A stretch of 64,000 nucleotides of DNA from contig NZ_AP019365.1 of assembly GCF_033095865.1 (NCBI RefSeq), positions 2,949,501-3,013,500 of the forward strand. Reading direction: 5' to 3'. This document shows, in pieces, positions 25,956 through 33,808 of the stretch. Position 1 is the stretch's first letter. Each line of letters opens with the position of its first letter. The notes under the pieces are model-generated. The model was not told the DNA's origin and made no database searches. It was given only the letters and a program-made list of their open reading frames with translations. Origin of the DNA: Pseudomonas sp. KU43P (GTDB taxonomy: Bacteria > Pseudomonadota > Gammaproteobacteria > Pseudomonadales > Pseudomonadaceae). The position numbers were made by a program, and so were the translations under genes.

Positions 25956-26717
25956 TTAACCGAGGTCGCCGCCCCCTACCGGCAGCGTCACGCCGGTGAT
26001 GTAGGAGGCTTCGTCGGAGGCGAGGAAGAGAATGGCGCCGACCTGTTCGTCGATGCTGCCGTAGCGGTGCATCAGGCTGCTGCTCAGGGTTTGGTCGACG
26101 ATTTGCTGGTACCAGGCCTTGTCCTGCTCGCTTTGCTCGGCAGCGTTGCGCGGCACGCGCCGCGGCGGTGCTTCGGTGCCACCGGGGGCGGTGGCGTTGA
26201 CGCGAATGCCACGGTCAGCGGTTTCGAAGGCCAGGCAGGCGGTGAGCGCATTGACCCCGCCCTTGGCCGCGCCGTATGGCACGCGGTTAACCCCACGGGT
26301 GGCGATGGACGAGACATTGACGATGGCGCCGCTGCCGCGTTCGAGCATGTACGGCAGCGCCGCATGGCAGCACCACAGGGTGGGGAACAGCGAGCGGCGG
26401 ACTTCGGCCTCGATCTGCTCCACTTCGTAGTGTTCGAACGGCTTGGCCCAGATGGTGCCGCCGACGTTGTTGACCAGGATGTCGAGGCGGCCGAAGGTTT
26501 CAACGGCCGTTGCCATGACCCGGGCGCAATCGGTGTGCTGTTCGAGGTCGGCGGTGAGGGTCAGCATGCCCTCGCCTGCCAGTTCGTGGACCAGCTCGGA
26601 ACGGTCCACTGCCACCACCTGCGCGCCTTCGGCCTTGAGCCGCCAGCAGACGCCACGGCCTATGCCTTGGGCGGCGCCGGTGACCAGGGCGACCTTGCCT
26701 TGGAATCTGTTGTTCAT
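25956..26717 (-). CDS. benD: Benzoate cis-diol dehydrogenase BenD
   Basis: A 253-residue short-chain dehydrogenase that oxidises and decarboxylates the 1,2-dihydroxy-cyclohexadiene carboxylate to catechol with NAD+. TGAAQGIGRGVC is the cofactor loop, NNVGG the NAG-type motif, VNVSSIA gives the catalytic Ser and VPYGAAKGG the Tyr and Lys. The ATG at 26717 (MNNRFQGK) is chosen because the upstream reading frame runs through a REP element. The gene is separated from benC by that REP pair. Confidence 0.94.
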   Translation of the reverse strand: MNNRFQGKVALVTGAAQGIGRGVCWRLKAEGAQVVAVDRSELVHELAGEGMLTLTADLEQHTDCARVMATAVETFGRLDILVNNVGGTIWAKPFEHYEVEQIEAEVRRSLFPTLWCCHAALPYMLERGSGAIVNVSSIATRGVNRVPYGAAKGGVNALTACLAFETADRGIRVNATAPGGTEAPPRRVPRNAAEQSEQDKAWYQQIVDQTLSSSLMHRYGSIDEQVGAILFLASDEASYITGVTLPVGGGDLG

Positions 26718-26774
26718 CTGTTGCTTCCTTAGCCTGCTTTCAGGCTTCAACCTTTGGGTTGCCTGGACTGGGCT

Positions 26775-26843
26775 CATCGCCGGCAAGCCGGCTCCCACAT
26801 TGAATCGATCGCTGTGCCTGTGGGAGCCGGCTTGCCGGCGATC
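26775..26843. repeat. Inverted REP pair between benC and benD
   Basis: Left arm CATCGCCGGCAAGCCGGCTC plus CCACA; right arm TGTGGGAGCCGGCTTGCCGG plus CGAT; spacer about 20 nt. It occupies the only long gap (147 nt) within benABCD, so processing or partial termination here could separate dioxygenase and diol-dehydrogenase mRNA levels. Confidence 0.82.
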
Positions 26844-26864
26844 GAGGGCGCAGCCCTCGCCTTC

Positions 26865-27875
26865 TCAGGCCGCTGCAGCAAACTTTTCGTAGTAGAAGTT
26901 CGCCGGGGTGATTCCCTGCTCGCGGATGTACTGGCTGACCGCCTCGACCATCGGCGGTGGCCCGCACAGGTAGACGTCCACGTCGCCGTCATTGAGGTGG
27001 CGTGGCTCGATGTGCTGGGTCACGTAGCCCTTCTGCGGGTATTGGCTGTCGGGGTTGGCCACACAGGCGCTGTAGGTGAAGTTGGGGATGCGCGCCGCTA
27101 GGGCCTGCAGGCGGTCCAACTCGACCAGGTCGAAGTCGTTGGTGACCCCGTAGATCAAGTGCAGCGGGTGCTCGCTACCCTGCTCGGCAATCTTCTCCAG
27201 CATCGCCGTGAACGGCGCCAGGCCAGTGCCACCGGCCAGCAGCAGCAGCGGGCGTTGGATCGGGCGCAGGTAGAAACTGCCCAGGGGGCCGGCCAGGCTC
27301 ATGCTGTCGCCGGCCTTGGCCAGGCTGGTGAGGAAGCTGCTCATCAGCCCGCCGGGCACGTTGCGAATGAGGAAGCTGACCTCGCCATCCTTCTGCAGCG
27401 AGCTGAAGGAGTAGGCCCGGCTCTGGTCGCTGCCTGGCACCTTGAGGTTGACGTACTGGCCTGGCAGGAACGCCAGGCGGCTCAGGGCCTCGCCCTTGAT
27501 CGACAGGGCAATGGTGCTGGCCGACAGCTGGCGCACGTCGCTGATGGCCGCTTCGAAACTGGCCTGCTCGGTCTTGCACAGCTGCGAGGACGCCGGAATG
27601 CGCACCACGCAGTCGCTTTCGGCGCGCATCTGGCAGGTCAGCACGTAGCCGTCGGCAATCTCGTCTTCGCTCAGGGCGTCTTCGATGAAGTTGTCGCCCA
27701 GGTCGTAACGCCCGGATTCGGCCTTGCACTTGCACGTGCCACAGGCGCCGTCGCGGCAGTCCAGGGGGATGTTGATGCCTTGCCGGTAGGCGGCGTCGGC
27801 CACGGTTTCATGGCCGCTGGCCTCGATGAAGCGGGTGACCCCGTCTTCGAAATTAAGCGCGATCTGGAAGCTCAT
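26865..27875 (-). CDS. benC: Benzoate 1,2-dioxygenase reductase BenC
   Basis: A 336-residue electron-transfer component. Residues 1-95 are a plant-type ferredoxin with the cysteine motif CRDGACGTCKCKAESG and a later cysteine. FAD binding is shown by RAYSFSS near 195, and NADH binding by LLLAGGTGLAPF and the YLCGPPPMVEAV end motif. It passes electrons from NADH to BenAB. Start at 27875 (MSFQIALNF) gives the standard length. Confidence 0.95.
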   Translation of the reverse strand: MSFQIALNFEDGVTRFIEASGHETVADAAYRQGINIPLDCRDGACGTCKCKAESGRYDLGDNFIEDALSEDEIADGYVLTCQMRAESDCVVRIPASSQLCKTEQASFEAAISDVRQLSASTIALSIKGEALSRLAFLPGQYVNLKVPGSDQSRAYSFSSLQKDGEVSFLIRNVPGGLMSSFLTSLAKAGDSMSLAGPLGSFYLRPIQRPLLLLAGGTGLAPFTAMLEKIAEQGSEHPLHLIYGVTNDFDLVELDRLQALAARIPNFTYSACVANPDSQYPQKGYVTQHIEPRHLNDGDVDVYLCGPPPMVEAVSQYIREQGITPANFYYEKFAAAA

Positions 27876-27903
27876 GTTGCACCTCGCGGGCGAGGCTGGC
27901 CGC

Positions 27904-27923
27904 GGCGTGCCAAAGGGCACGCC
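27904..27923. terminator. Intercistronic hairpin between benB and benC
   Basis: GGCGTGCC-aaag-GGCACGCC forms an 8-bp perfect stem in the 70-nt gap between benB and benC. There is no U-run, so it is more likely an mRNA processing or stability element than a terminator. Confidence 0.4.
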
Positions 27924-27945
27924 GGGCAGCTCGCATTGCCTCGAT

Positions 27946-28431
27946 TCAGATGTGGTAGATGTCGATGACCTGACGCACGTAGTCGTTCTTGAGCACCACC
28001 TTCTTGGCCGTGATCAGCGGCTGCTCGCCGCGCAGGTCGAGGGCGTAGTAGCTGGTGCCGAAGTAGCTGTCGGTGGTCTTGTAGCGAAAACTCAAGGTGT
28101 GCCAGTTGAAACGCACCTGGCAGCTGCCTTCGCCGTGTTCGACGATCTCGATGTTGCTGATGTTGTGCGAGGTGCGGGTGTCCGGCACCGTGGCGCTGGA
28201 GCGCTCGGTCTTGATGCGGAACACACGGTCCTCCAGACCACCCCGGTTGCCGTACCAGATCAGCGAGATCTCGCTTTGCGGATCAACGGTGAGGCGGTCG
28301 TCGTCATCCCAGGCCGGCATCCAGAACGTGGCGTCGCTGGCGTACAACTCCAGCCACTGGTCCCACTGGGCATCGTCCAGGTAGCGCGCTTCGCGGTAGA
28401 GGAAGTCGCGCACGGTGTCATGCAGGCTCAT
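27946..28431 (-). CDS. benB: Benzoate 1,2-dioxygenase small subunit
   Basis: A 161-residue beta subunit of the ring-hydroxylating dioxygenase, forming the alpha3beta3 complex with Ben[21 protein letters not shown] and the cystatin-like strands ([22 protein letters not shown]) are typical. It overlaps the benA stop by four bases (ATGA), so alpha and beta subunits are coupled. Confidence 0.95.
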   Translation of the reverse strand: MSLHDTVRDFLYREARYLDDAQWDQWLELYASDATFWMPAWDDDDRLTVDPQSEISLIWYGNRGGLEDRVFRIKTERSSATVPDTRTSHNISNIEIVEHGEGSCQVRFNWHTLSFRYKTTDSYFGTSYYALDLRGEQPLITAKKVVLKNDYVRQVIDIYHI

Positions 28432-29786
28432 TGCACGGCCTCCACGGGGATCAGCCGCTGTTCGTCCTTGAGCGCCTGAATCATGGTGTCCTGCCAGTAT
28501 TTGTGCTGCAGCACGAACAGGCCCTCGTCCTCGGTGCGCACGCCTGACAAGAGCGGCTTGAGCTCGATCTCCTGCGCGGCTTCATCGGCGCCTTCGACCC
28601 AGTGCGCGGCGCCGCGCGACATGTCGTTCCAACCGGTGCCGCCGCCGTAGCCGGTCTGGCAGGAGCGAAACTCTTCCAGGTCATCCGGGGTGGCCATGCC
28701 ACTGACGTTGAAGAAGTCTTCGTACTGGCGGATACGCTTGGCGCGGGCATCGGCGCTCTCGCCCTTGGGCGCGATGCAGTAGATGGTGATCTCGGTCTTG
28801 TTCACCGAAATCGGCCGGGCGATGCGGATCTGCGAGCTGAACTGGTCCATCAGGTAGACGTTCGGGTACAGGCACAGGTTGCGCGAGTTCTCGATCATCC
28901 AGTCGGCCCGCGCCTGGCCGAAGTCGGCGGCGAGCTGATCGCGGCGCTCGTACGCAGGGCGATCTTCCGGGTTGGCCCAGCGGGTCCAGAGCAGCAGGTG
29001 GCCGTGGTCGAAGGAGTAGAAACCACCGCCCTGCTTGGCCCAGGCACCGGCGCTCATGGTCTTGATCTCGTCACCCGCTTCGCGCTGCTTGCGCTGGTTC
29101 TGGGTGGCGGCGTAGTTCCAGTGCACGGAGCTGACGTGGTAGCCGTCGGCGCCGTTTTCGGCAGTGAGCTTCCAGTTGCCTTCGTAGATGTACGAACTGG
29201 CGCCGCGCAGCACTTCCAGGCCTTCGGGCGACTGGTCGACGATCATGTCGATGATCTTCGCCGACTCGCCCAGGTGCTCGACCAAGGGTTTGACGTCGGC
29301 CTTGAGGCTGCCGAACAGGAAGCCGCGGTACGACTCGAAACGGGCGACCTTGGTCAGGTCATGGGAGCCGTCGCAGTTGAAGCTTTGCGGGTAGCCGGCG
29401 TTGCTCGGGTCCTTGACCTTGAGCAGCTTGCCGCTGTTGTTGAAGGTCCAGCCGTGGAACGGGCAGGTATAGCTGGAGCGGTTGCCGCGCTTGTGGCGGC
29501 AGAGCATGGCGCCGCGGTGGCTGCAGGCGTTGAGGAAGGCATTGAGTTCACCGTCCTTGTTGCGCGCGATAAAGATCGGCTGGCGCCCCATGGTCAGGGT
29601 GAGGAAATCGTTTTTCTCGGGGATCTGGCTTTCGTGGGCCAGGTAGATCCAGTTGCCCTCGAAGATGTGCGTCATCTCCAGGTCGAACAGGCGTGGGTCG
29701 GTGAACATCTCGCGCTTGCAGCGGTAGATGCCTTGTTCACGGTCGTCCTCGAGCATGGCATTGAGGTAGTCGAATCCCAGGGACAT
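28428..29786 (-). CDS. benA: Benzoate 1,2-dioxygenase large subunit
   Basis: A 452-residue alpha subunit that dihydroxylates benzoate. The Rieske centre is [16 protein letters not shown]... with CPFHGW (C-x-H, C-x2-H); the mononuclear iron ligands lie in [13 protein letters not shown] with a later aspartate. Start at 29786 (MSLGFDYLN) is preferred over an in-frame ATG at 29801 because GGAG lies just before it and the length equals known BenA. First gene of the cluster, with two BenR-type sites upstream. Confidence 0.96.
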   Translation of the reverse strand: MSLGFDYLNAMLEDDREQGIYRCKREMFTDPRLFDLEMTHIFEGNWIYLAHESQIPEKNDFLTLTMGRQPIFIARNKDGELNAFLNACSHRGAMLCRHKRGNRSSYTCPFHGWTFNNSGKLLKVKDPSNAGYPQSFNCDGSHDLTKVARFESYRGFLFGSLKADVKPLVEHLGESAKIIDMIVDQSPEGLEVLRGASSYIYEGNWKLTAENGADGYHVSSVHWNYAATQNQRKQREAGDEIKTMSAGAWAKQGGGFYSFDHGHLLLWTRWANPEDRPAYERRDQLAADFGQARADWMIENSRNLCLYPNVYLMDQFSSQIRIARPISVNKTEITIYCIAPKGESADARAKRIRQYEDFFNVSGMATPDDLEEFRSCQTGYGGGTGWNDMSRGAAHWVEGADEAAQEIELKPLLSGVRTEDEGLFVLQHKYWQDTMIQALKDEQRLIPVEAVQ

Positions 29787-29822
29787 GGCCAGGGTCTCCA
29801 TTGTTATTGTTCAGACCCGGTC

Positions 29823-29885
29823 AGGTTAGGGCGCACGAACGGGCGGCAATATCCGCTGGGTGCACAGTGCTATCCGTTTTTTGCA
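29823..29885 (-). promoter_or_regulatory. benA promoter with tandem BenR/XylS sites
   Basis: Read on the minus strand, TGCA-N6-GGATA occurs twice in direct repeat: 29885-29871 and 29864-29850, exactly 21 bp apart. This is the consensus for XylS/BenR activators. The last two bases of the proximal site overlap a -35 (29851-29846), then a 17-bp spacer and a -10 TAACCT (29828-29823), the same geometry as the TOL Pm promoter. The match is seen directly; activation by BenR is established for related ben promoters and inferred here. benR itself is not in the window. Confidence 0.8.
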
Positions 29886-29924
29886 GGCCAAGGCACGAAT
29901 GATCGACCCCATAGCAATTATCCA

Positions 29925-29954
29925 TTGAACGTGGCGCGCTACCTGAAGTAAGCT
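29925..29954 (+). promoter_or_regulatory. Candidate promoter of the DAHP synthase leader
   Basis: TTGAAC at 29925-29930 and TAAGCT at 29949-29954 with an 18-bp spacer, about 25 nt before the leader-peptide ATG. A modest sigma70-type match; it would place the leader near the 5' end of the transcript as attenuation requires. Confidence 0.4.
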
Positions 29955-29978
29955 CGGGCTCATTCACTGGAGAGCAAC

Positions 29979-30098
29979 ATGCCGAAACACACCTGCAACC
30001 ACGCCAACCACACCGGTCGCACCCTGCGCCCTGTGCTGGCCGTTGCCGGCTGCAAGGCGGCTGCTGGTTTCTATTTTGGGTATTGGTTTAGCCACTAG
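29979..30098 (+). CDS. Aromatic amino-acid leader peptide
   Basis: A 39-residue ORF with a GGAGAG ribosome site 5 nt upstream. Its end reads GFYFGYWFSH: three Phe, two Tyr and one Trp within seven codons, just before the stop. A strong intrinsic terminator follows at 30157-30192 and a DAHP synthase gene lies beyond. This is the architecture of ribosome-stalling attenuators (trpL, pheL). Starvation for charged Phe, Tyr or Trp tRNA would stall a ribosome on the cluster and favour read-through. Not homology-based: evidence is codon content, ribosome site and position. Confidence 0.8.
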   Translation: MPKHTCNHANHTGRTLRPVLAVAGCKAAAGFYFGYWFSH

Positions 30099-30156
30099 GC
30101 GCCGATACCCACCCGGCGCCCACCTTCGAGGGGCCGCCGAACATGAGAATACTCAA

Positions 30157-30192
30157 CCCCCGGTCGGCTCCCCGACCGGGGGTTTTGCTTTT
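30157..30192 (+). terminator. Attenuator terminator upstream of the DAHP synthase gene
   Basis: A perfect 11-bp stem CCCCCGGTCGG-ctcc-CCGACCGGGGG followed by TTTTGCTTTT. Upstream GGCGCC repeats (30099-30104 and 30115-30120) can form a first hairpin, and GGGGCCG near 30131-30137 can pair with CGGCTCCCC of the terminator's left arm, giving a mutually exclusive antiterminator. This supports transcription attenuation governed by the leader peptide. Confidence 0.85.
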
Positions 30193-30233
30193 CAGGCCTT
30201 TGACAATTACCGATTCACCTTGAGGACAGATTC

Positions 30234-30380
30234 ATGAACTACGCCACTTATGACTACGCAAGCACCTATGCCTGGCGATTTAGCCAATCCCGTTCGGGCC
30301 AGCCTGCCGCCTCCGATCGGTCCATCACGGGTGGCAACGCTGCAGACAATCAATCAACGAACAGTCGAACACCTCGATAG
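30234..30380 (+). CDS. Second aromatic-rich leader ORF
   Basis: A 48-residue ORF with GAGGA 8 nt before its ATG. The first 16 residues, MNYATYDYASTYAWRF, carry four Tyr, one Trp and one Phe, and the tail is hydrophilic without known domain. It ends 49 nt before the DAHP synthase ATG at 30430. Its position after the terminator means it would be translated only on read-through transcripts, so it may add a translation-level response to tyrosine. No second terminator was found. Confidence 0.55.
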   Translation: MNYATYDYASTYAWRFSQSRSGQPAASDRSITGGNAADNQSTNSRTPR

Positions 30381-30429
30381 GGCCGACAACGCGGGCCAGA
30401 ACCCGCCGTCCGCCCAGGGAACCTACGCC

Positions 30430-31491
30430 ATGCACGCTTCGAACCTCGCTCTGCCCCTGACCCAACCGCAAGCTGCCAACACCACCGTCAGCCAGCGCCT
30501 GCCCAGCCCGCACCTGCTCAAGCAGCAGATGCCGCTGCCTACCGAACTCGCCCAGCAAGTCCACAGCCACCGCCAGGCCATCCGCGCCATCCTCGAAGGC
30601 CGCGACCCGCGCCTGTTGGTGATTGTCGGCCCGTGCTCGATCCACGACCCACGTTCGGCCCTGGAATACGCCGACCGCTTGGCCGCCCTCAGCCGCGAAG
30701 TCGACGACAAGCTGCTGCTGGTGATGCGCGCCTACGTGGAAAAACCGCGTACCACGGTGGGCTGGAAAGGCCTGGCCTACGACCCGCACCTGGACGGCAG
30801 CGACGACATGCATGCCGGCATCGCCCTGTCCCGTGGCTTGATGCTGAACATGATCGAACGCGGCCTGCCGATTGCCACCGAGTTGCTGCAGCCGATGGCG
30901 GCCGGGTACTTCGATGACCTGCTGGGCTGGGCCGCGATTGGCGCGCGCACCACAGAATCGCAGATCCACCGGGAAATGGTCAGCGGCCTGCAATTGCCGG
31001 TCGGCTTCAAGAACGGCACAGACGGTGGCGTGGCCATCGCCTGCGATGCCATGCGCAGCGCCGCAGCCCCGCACCGCCACTTCGGCATGGATGCGCAGGG
31101 CTACCCGGCGATCATCGAGACCCTGGGTAACCCGGACACTCACCTGGTGCTGCGCGGTGGCCACAAAGGCCCGAACTACGATGCCACCAGCATTGCCCAG
31201 GCCCGTCAGGGGCTGGCCAAGGCGGGCCTGGAAGCGCGGATCATGGTCGACTGCAGCCACGCCAACAGTGGCAAGGACCCGGCGCGGCAACCTGCGGTGT
31301 TCGAGGACGTGCTGGCCCAGCGCCTGGGCGGCGACCGCTCGATTGTCGGAGTGATGCTCGAAGGGCACCTGTTCGATGGCTGCCAGGCACTGGGCAAGGG
31401 CCCACTGAAATACGGCGTGTCGATTACCGACGGTTGCCTGGGCTGGGCGGCGACCGAGACCCTGCTGCGCGATGCCGCAGCGCGGCTGTAG
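30430..31491 (+). CDS. aroF: Class I DAHP synthase (AroF/G/H type)
   Basis: A 353-residue 3-deoxy-7-phosphoheptulonate synthase. Class I motifs are intact: RLLVIVGPCSIHDP, RAYVEKPRTTVGWKG, GARTTESQIHREM, GFKNGTDGG, LRGGHKGPNYD and MVDCSHANSGKD, giving the metal and PEP sites. The ATG at 30430 is chosen because residues encoded upstream to 30250 are leader sequence without homology, and family length is about 350. Expression appears set by the upstream attenuator. Which aromatic amino acid inhibits the enzyme cannot be read from the sequence, so the symbol is tentative. Confidence 0.92.
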   Translation: MHASNLALPLTQPQAANTTVSQRLPSPHLLKQQMPLPTELAQQVHSHRQAIRAILEGRDPRLLVIVGPCSIHDPRSALEYADRLAALSREVDDKLLLVMRAYVEKPRTTVGWKGLAYDPHLDGSDDMHAGIALSRGLMLNMIERGLPIATELLQPMAAGYFDDLLGWAAIGARTTESQIHREMVSGLQLPVGFKNGTDGGVAIACDAMRSAAAPHRHFGMDAQGYPAIIETLGNPDTHLVLRGGHKGPNYDATSIAQARQGLAKAGLEARIMVDCSHANSGKDPARQPAVFEDVLAQRLGGDRSIVGVMLEGHLFDGCQALGKGPLKYGVSITDGCLGWAATETLLRDAAARL

Positions 31492-31572
31492 GAAACCCGC
31501 GGTAAGCCTGGCGAGACATTTCCCAAGCAAGTGCGCTAGGCTTGCCCTTTTCACCCCAAGGAGTAGTACCCC

Positions 31573-31854
31573 ATGGCACGCGCCACTGCCCGCCACATCC
31601 TCGTCAGCTCTGAAGAGAAGTGCAACGAACTCAAGGCCCAGATCGAAGCCGGTGCCGACTTCGCTGAAATCGCCAAGGCCAACTCCACCTGCCCGTCCAG
31701 CCGTCAAGGCGGCGACCTGGGTACCTTCGGCCCAGGCCAGATGGTCAAGGAGTTCGACACCGTGGTCTTCAGCGCGCCGCTCAACACCGTGCAAGGCCCG
31801 GTGAAGACCCAGTTCGGCTACCACCTGCTGGAAGTGACCAGCCGTCAGGACTGA
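31573..31854 (+). CDS. ppiC: Parvulin-type peptidyl-prolyl isomerase
   Basis: A 93-residue single parvulin domain catalysing cis/trans isomerisation at proline, cytoplasmic since there is no signal peptide. ARHILVSSEEKC, CPSSRQGGDLGTFGPGQM and TQFGYHLLEV are the core motifs. A close paralogue is at 37269-37544. It precedes the peptide importer genes; no functional link is implied. Confidence 0.94.
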   Translation: MARATARHILVSSEEKCNELKAQIEAGADFAEIAKANSTCPSSRQGGDLGTFGPGQMVKEFDTVVFSAPLNTVQGPVKTQFGYHLLEVTSRQD

Positions 31855-31869
31855 TCGGCTGACATCGCC

Positions 31870-31967
31870 GATGGCCCCAGCGCCGGCAAACCGGCTCCCA
31901 CAGAACCCGCGCGGCATTCAAGGCCTGCACCTGACCTGTGGGAGCCGGCTTGCCGGCGATAGGGCCA
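31870..31967. repeat. REP pair overlapping the 5' end of yejA
   Basis: Left copy GCGCCGGCAAACCGGCTCCC plus ACAG and right copy CTGTGGGAGCCGGCTTGCCG plus GCGATAGGGCC, about 40 nt apart. It lies 15 nt after the ppiC stop and runs into the reading frame of the solute-binding protein just ahead of its signal peptide, so the present start codon lies at the edge of the repeat. Confidence 0.8.
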
Positions 31968-33808
31968 GCCGGTTTCCCCAGTGCCTGGCGTGGCTCGCAC
32001 TGCTGTGTGCAAGCGTTGCCGCCGAGGCCGCCCCCAGTCACGCGCTCACCGTCTACGGCGAAGCCCCCCGCTACACCGAAAGCTTCCGCCACTTCGACTA
32101 CGTCAACCCCGACGCCCCCAAGGGCGGGCTGCTGCGCCGCTCGGCCATCGAGATCGGCCAGTTCGACCATATTCTCCCCTATATCGACAAAGGCACCGGC
32201 GTCAGCGAGGTCGATGGCTGGCTGTATGCGCCCCTGGCCGTGCGCTCGTTCGATGAGCCCTACACTGTCTACGGCCTGATCGCCCAGCGCATGGAACGCG
32301 GCCCAGACGATGCGTGGCTACGTTTCGAGATCGACCCGCGGGCGACCTTCGCAGACGGCAAGCCGGTACGCGCCGAGGACGTGCGCTTCACCTTCGACAA
32401 GCTGATGGCCGAGGGCAGCCTCAAATACCGCACCCAATTCGCCGACGTTGCCGGGGTTACCGTGGAGGATGCACGCCATGTACGCTTCGACCTCAAGCAA
32501 CCCCACGGCCGCACCCTGCCTCTAGACCTGGCGAGCCTGCCGGTGCTGCCCGAACACGACTGGGGCGACCGAGACTTCGCCAATGGCGCCGGCTTCACCA
32601 AGCCGGTCGGCAGCGGCCCGTACCGCATCGGGCGCATCGACAACGGCCGCAGCATCACCTTCGAGCGCGACCCGAACTGGTGGGCCAGGGAGCTGCCGGT
32701 CAGCCGTGGCCGCTTCAACTTCGCGCACATCCGCATCGAGTACTTCGGCGATACCGAAGTCGCCCGCCAGGTACTCAAGGGTGGCGGCTACGACTACAAC
32801 CGCGAGTTCTCCGCCACTGCCTACACCCTCGGCTACAACGGCGCGCAACTGAACGACGGGCGCCTGCAGCGTGCCCACCTGGGCCCGGCCAAGCCACAGA
32901 CCGCCCAGGGTTTCGTGTTCAACCTCGACCAACCCCAGTTCAAGGACCGCCGGGTGCGCCAGGCGCTGGCCATGCTCTGGGACTTCGAGTGGAGCAACCG
33001 GCAGATGATGCGCAACCTGTACATCCGCCAGCAGAGCGTGTTCTCCAACACCCCGCTGGCAGCCCGCGAGCTGCCGGATGCCGAAGAGCTGAAATTGCTC
33101 GAGCCGTTACGCGGCCAGGTGCCCGACGAGGTGTTCAGCCAGGTGTTCAGCGCCCCGGTCACCGACGGTTCAGGGCTCATCCGCCCGCAACAGCTGCAGG
33201 CTCTGGCGCTGTTGCAGCAGGCAGGCTGGCACCCGGACGGCGATCGCCTGGTGAATCCTCAGGGCCAACCACTGGCCTTCACCTTCCTCAATGGCCAGTC
33301 GGGCGTCGAACGCCTGCTGCTGCCCTGGAAGCGCAACCTGGCACAGATCGGCATCACCCTGAACATCCGCAACGTCGACGCTGCCCAGTACATCAACCGG
33401 GTGATGGCCCGCGACTACGACATGATCGTCACCGGCTACCCGGTCACCCTGTCGCCAGGCGCCGAGATGTACAACTATTTCGGCTCCGCCGCGGCCCACG
33501 ACCCGGGTTCGAACAACCTGATGGTGCTGCAGGACCCAGCCGTGGACCGCCTGGTCGATGGCCTGGTACGGGCCAGCAGCCAGGCCGACATGCTACGCCA
33601 CGCCCATGCCCTGGACCGGGTGCTGCAATGGAACTACTACTGGGTGCCCAACTACTACCCGCCCGGCAGCTCGACCGTGTGGTGGAACCGCTTCGGCCTG
33701 CCCAAGGTTCAGCCCGCCTATGACGAAGGGCTGGACGGCTGGTGGGAAATCAGCCCGCACGCGCTGACCAACGCACAAATGGCCGAGCGCCAGAAGGCCA
33801 AGCCATGA
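31871..33808 (+). CDS. yejA: ABC peptide importer, periplasmic solute-binding protein (YejA-like)
   Basis: A family-5 extracellular solute-binding protein for oligopeptides (microcin C/YejA type): THALTV-like start of the mature region ([20 protein letters not shown]), [24 protein letters not shown] and the late [21 protein letters not shown] hydrophobic segment [17 protein letters not shown] gives a signal peptide, but it begins about residue 38 because codons 1-33 are REP sequence. No other ATG, GTG or TTG is seen in frame between 31871 and the signal peptide. The start is thus uncertain and export may be impaired. It overlaps yejB by ATGA. Confidence 0.85.
   Translation: MAPAPANRLPQNPRGIQGLHLTCGSRLAGDRASRFPQCLAWLALLCASVAAEAAPSHALTVYGEAPRYTESFRHFDYVNPDAPKGGLLRRSAIEIGQFDHILPYIDKGTGVSEVDGWLYAPLAVRSFDEPYTVYGLIAQRMERGPDDAWLRFEIDPRATFADGKPVRAEDVRFTFDKLMAEGSLKYRTQFADVAGVTVEDARHVRFDLKQPHGRTLPLDLASLPVLPEHDWGDRDFANGAGFTKPVGSGPYRIGRIDNGRSITFERDPNWWARELPVSRGRFNFAHIRIEYFGDTEVARQVLKGGGYDYNREFSATAYTLGYNGAQLNDGRLQRAHLGPAKPQTAQGFVFNLDQPQFKDRRVRQALAMLWDFEWSNRQMMRNLYIRQQSVFSNTPLAARELPDAEELKLLEPLRGQVPDEVFSQVFSAPVTDGSGLIRPQQLQALALLQQAGWHPDGDRLVNPQGQPLAFTFLNGQSGVERLLLPWKRNLAQIGITLNIRNVDAAQYINRVMARDYDMIVTGYPVTLSPGAEMYNYFGSAAAHDPGSNNLMVLQDPAVDRLVDGLVRASSQADMLRHAHALDRVLQWNYYWVPNYYPPGSSTVWWNRFGLPKVQPAYDEGLDGWWEISPHALTNAQMAERQKAKP

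Noticed and set aside
30250..30429. 60-codon N-terminal extension of the class I DAHP synthase
   Set aside because: Family length is about 350; the region is better explained by the second leader ORF in another frame and lacks family similarity.
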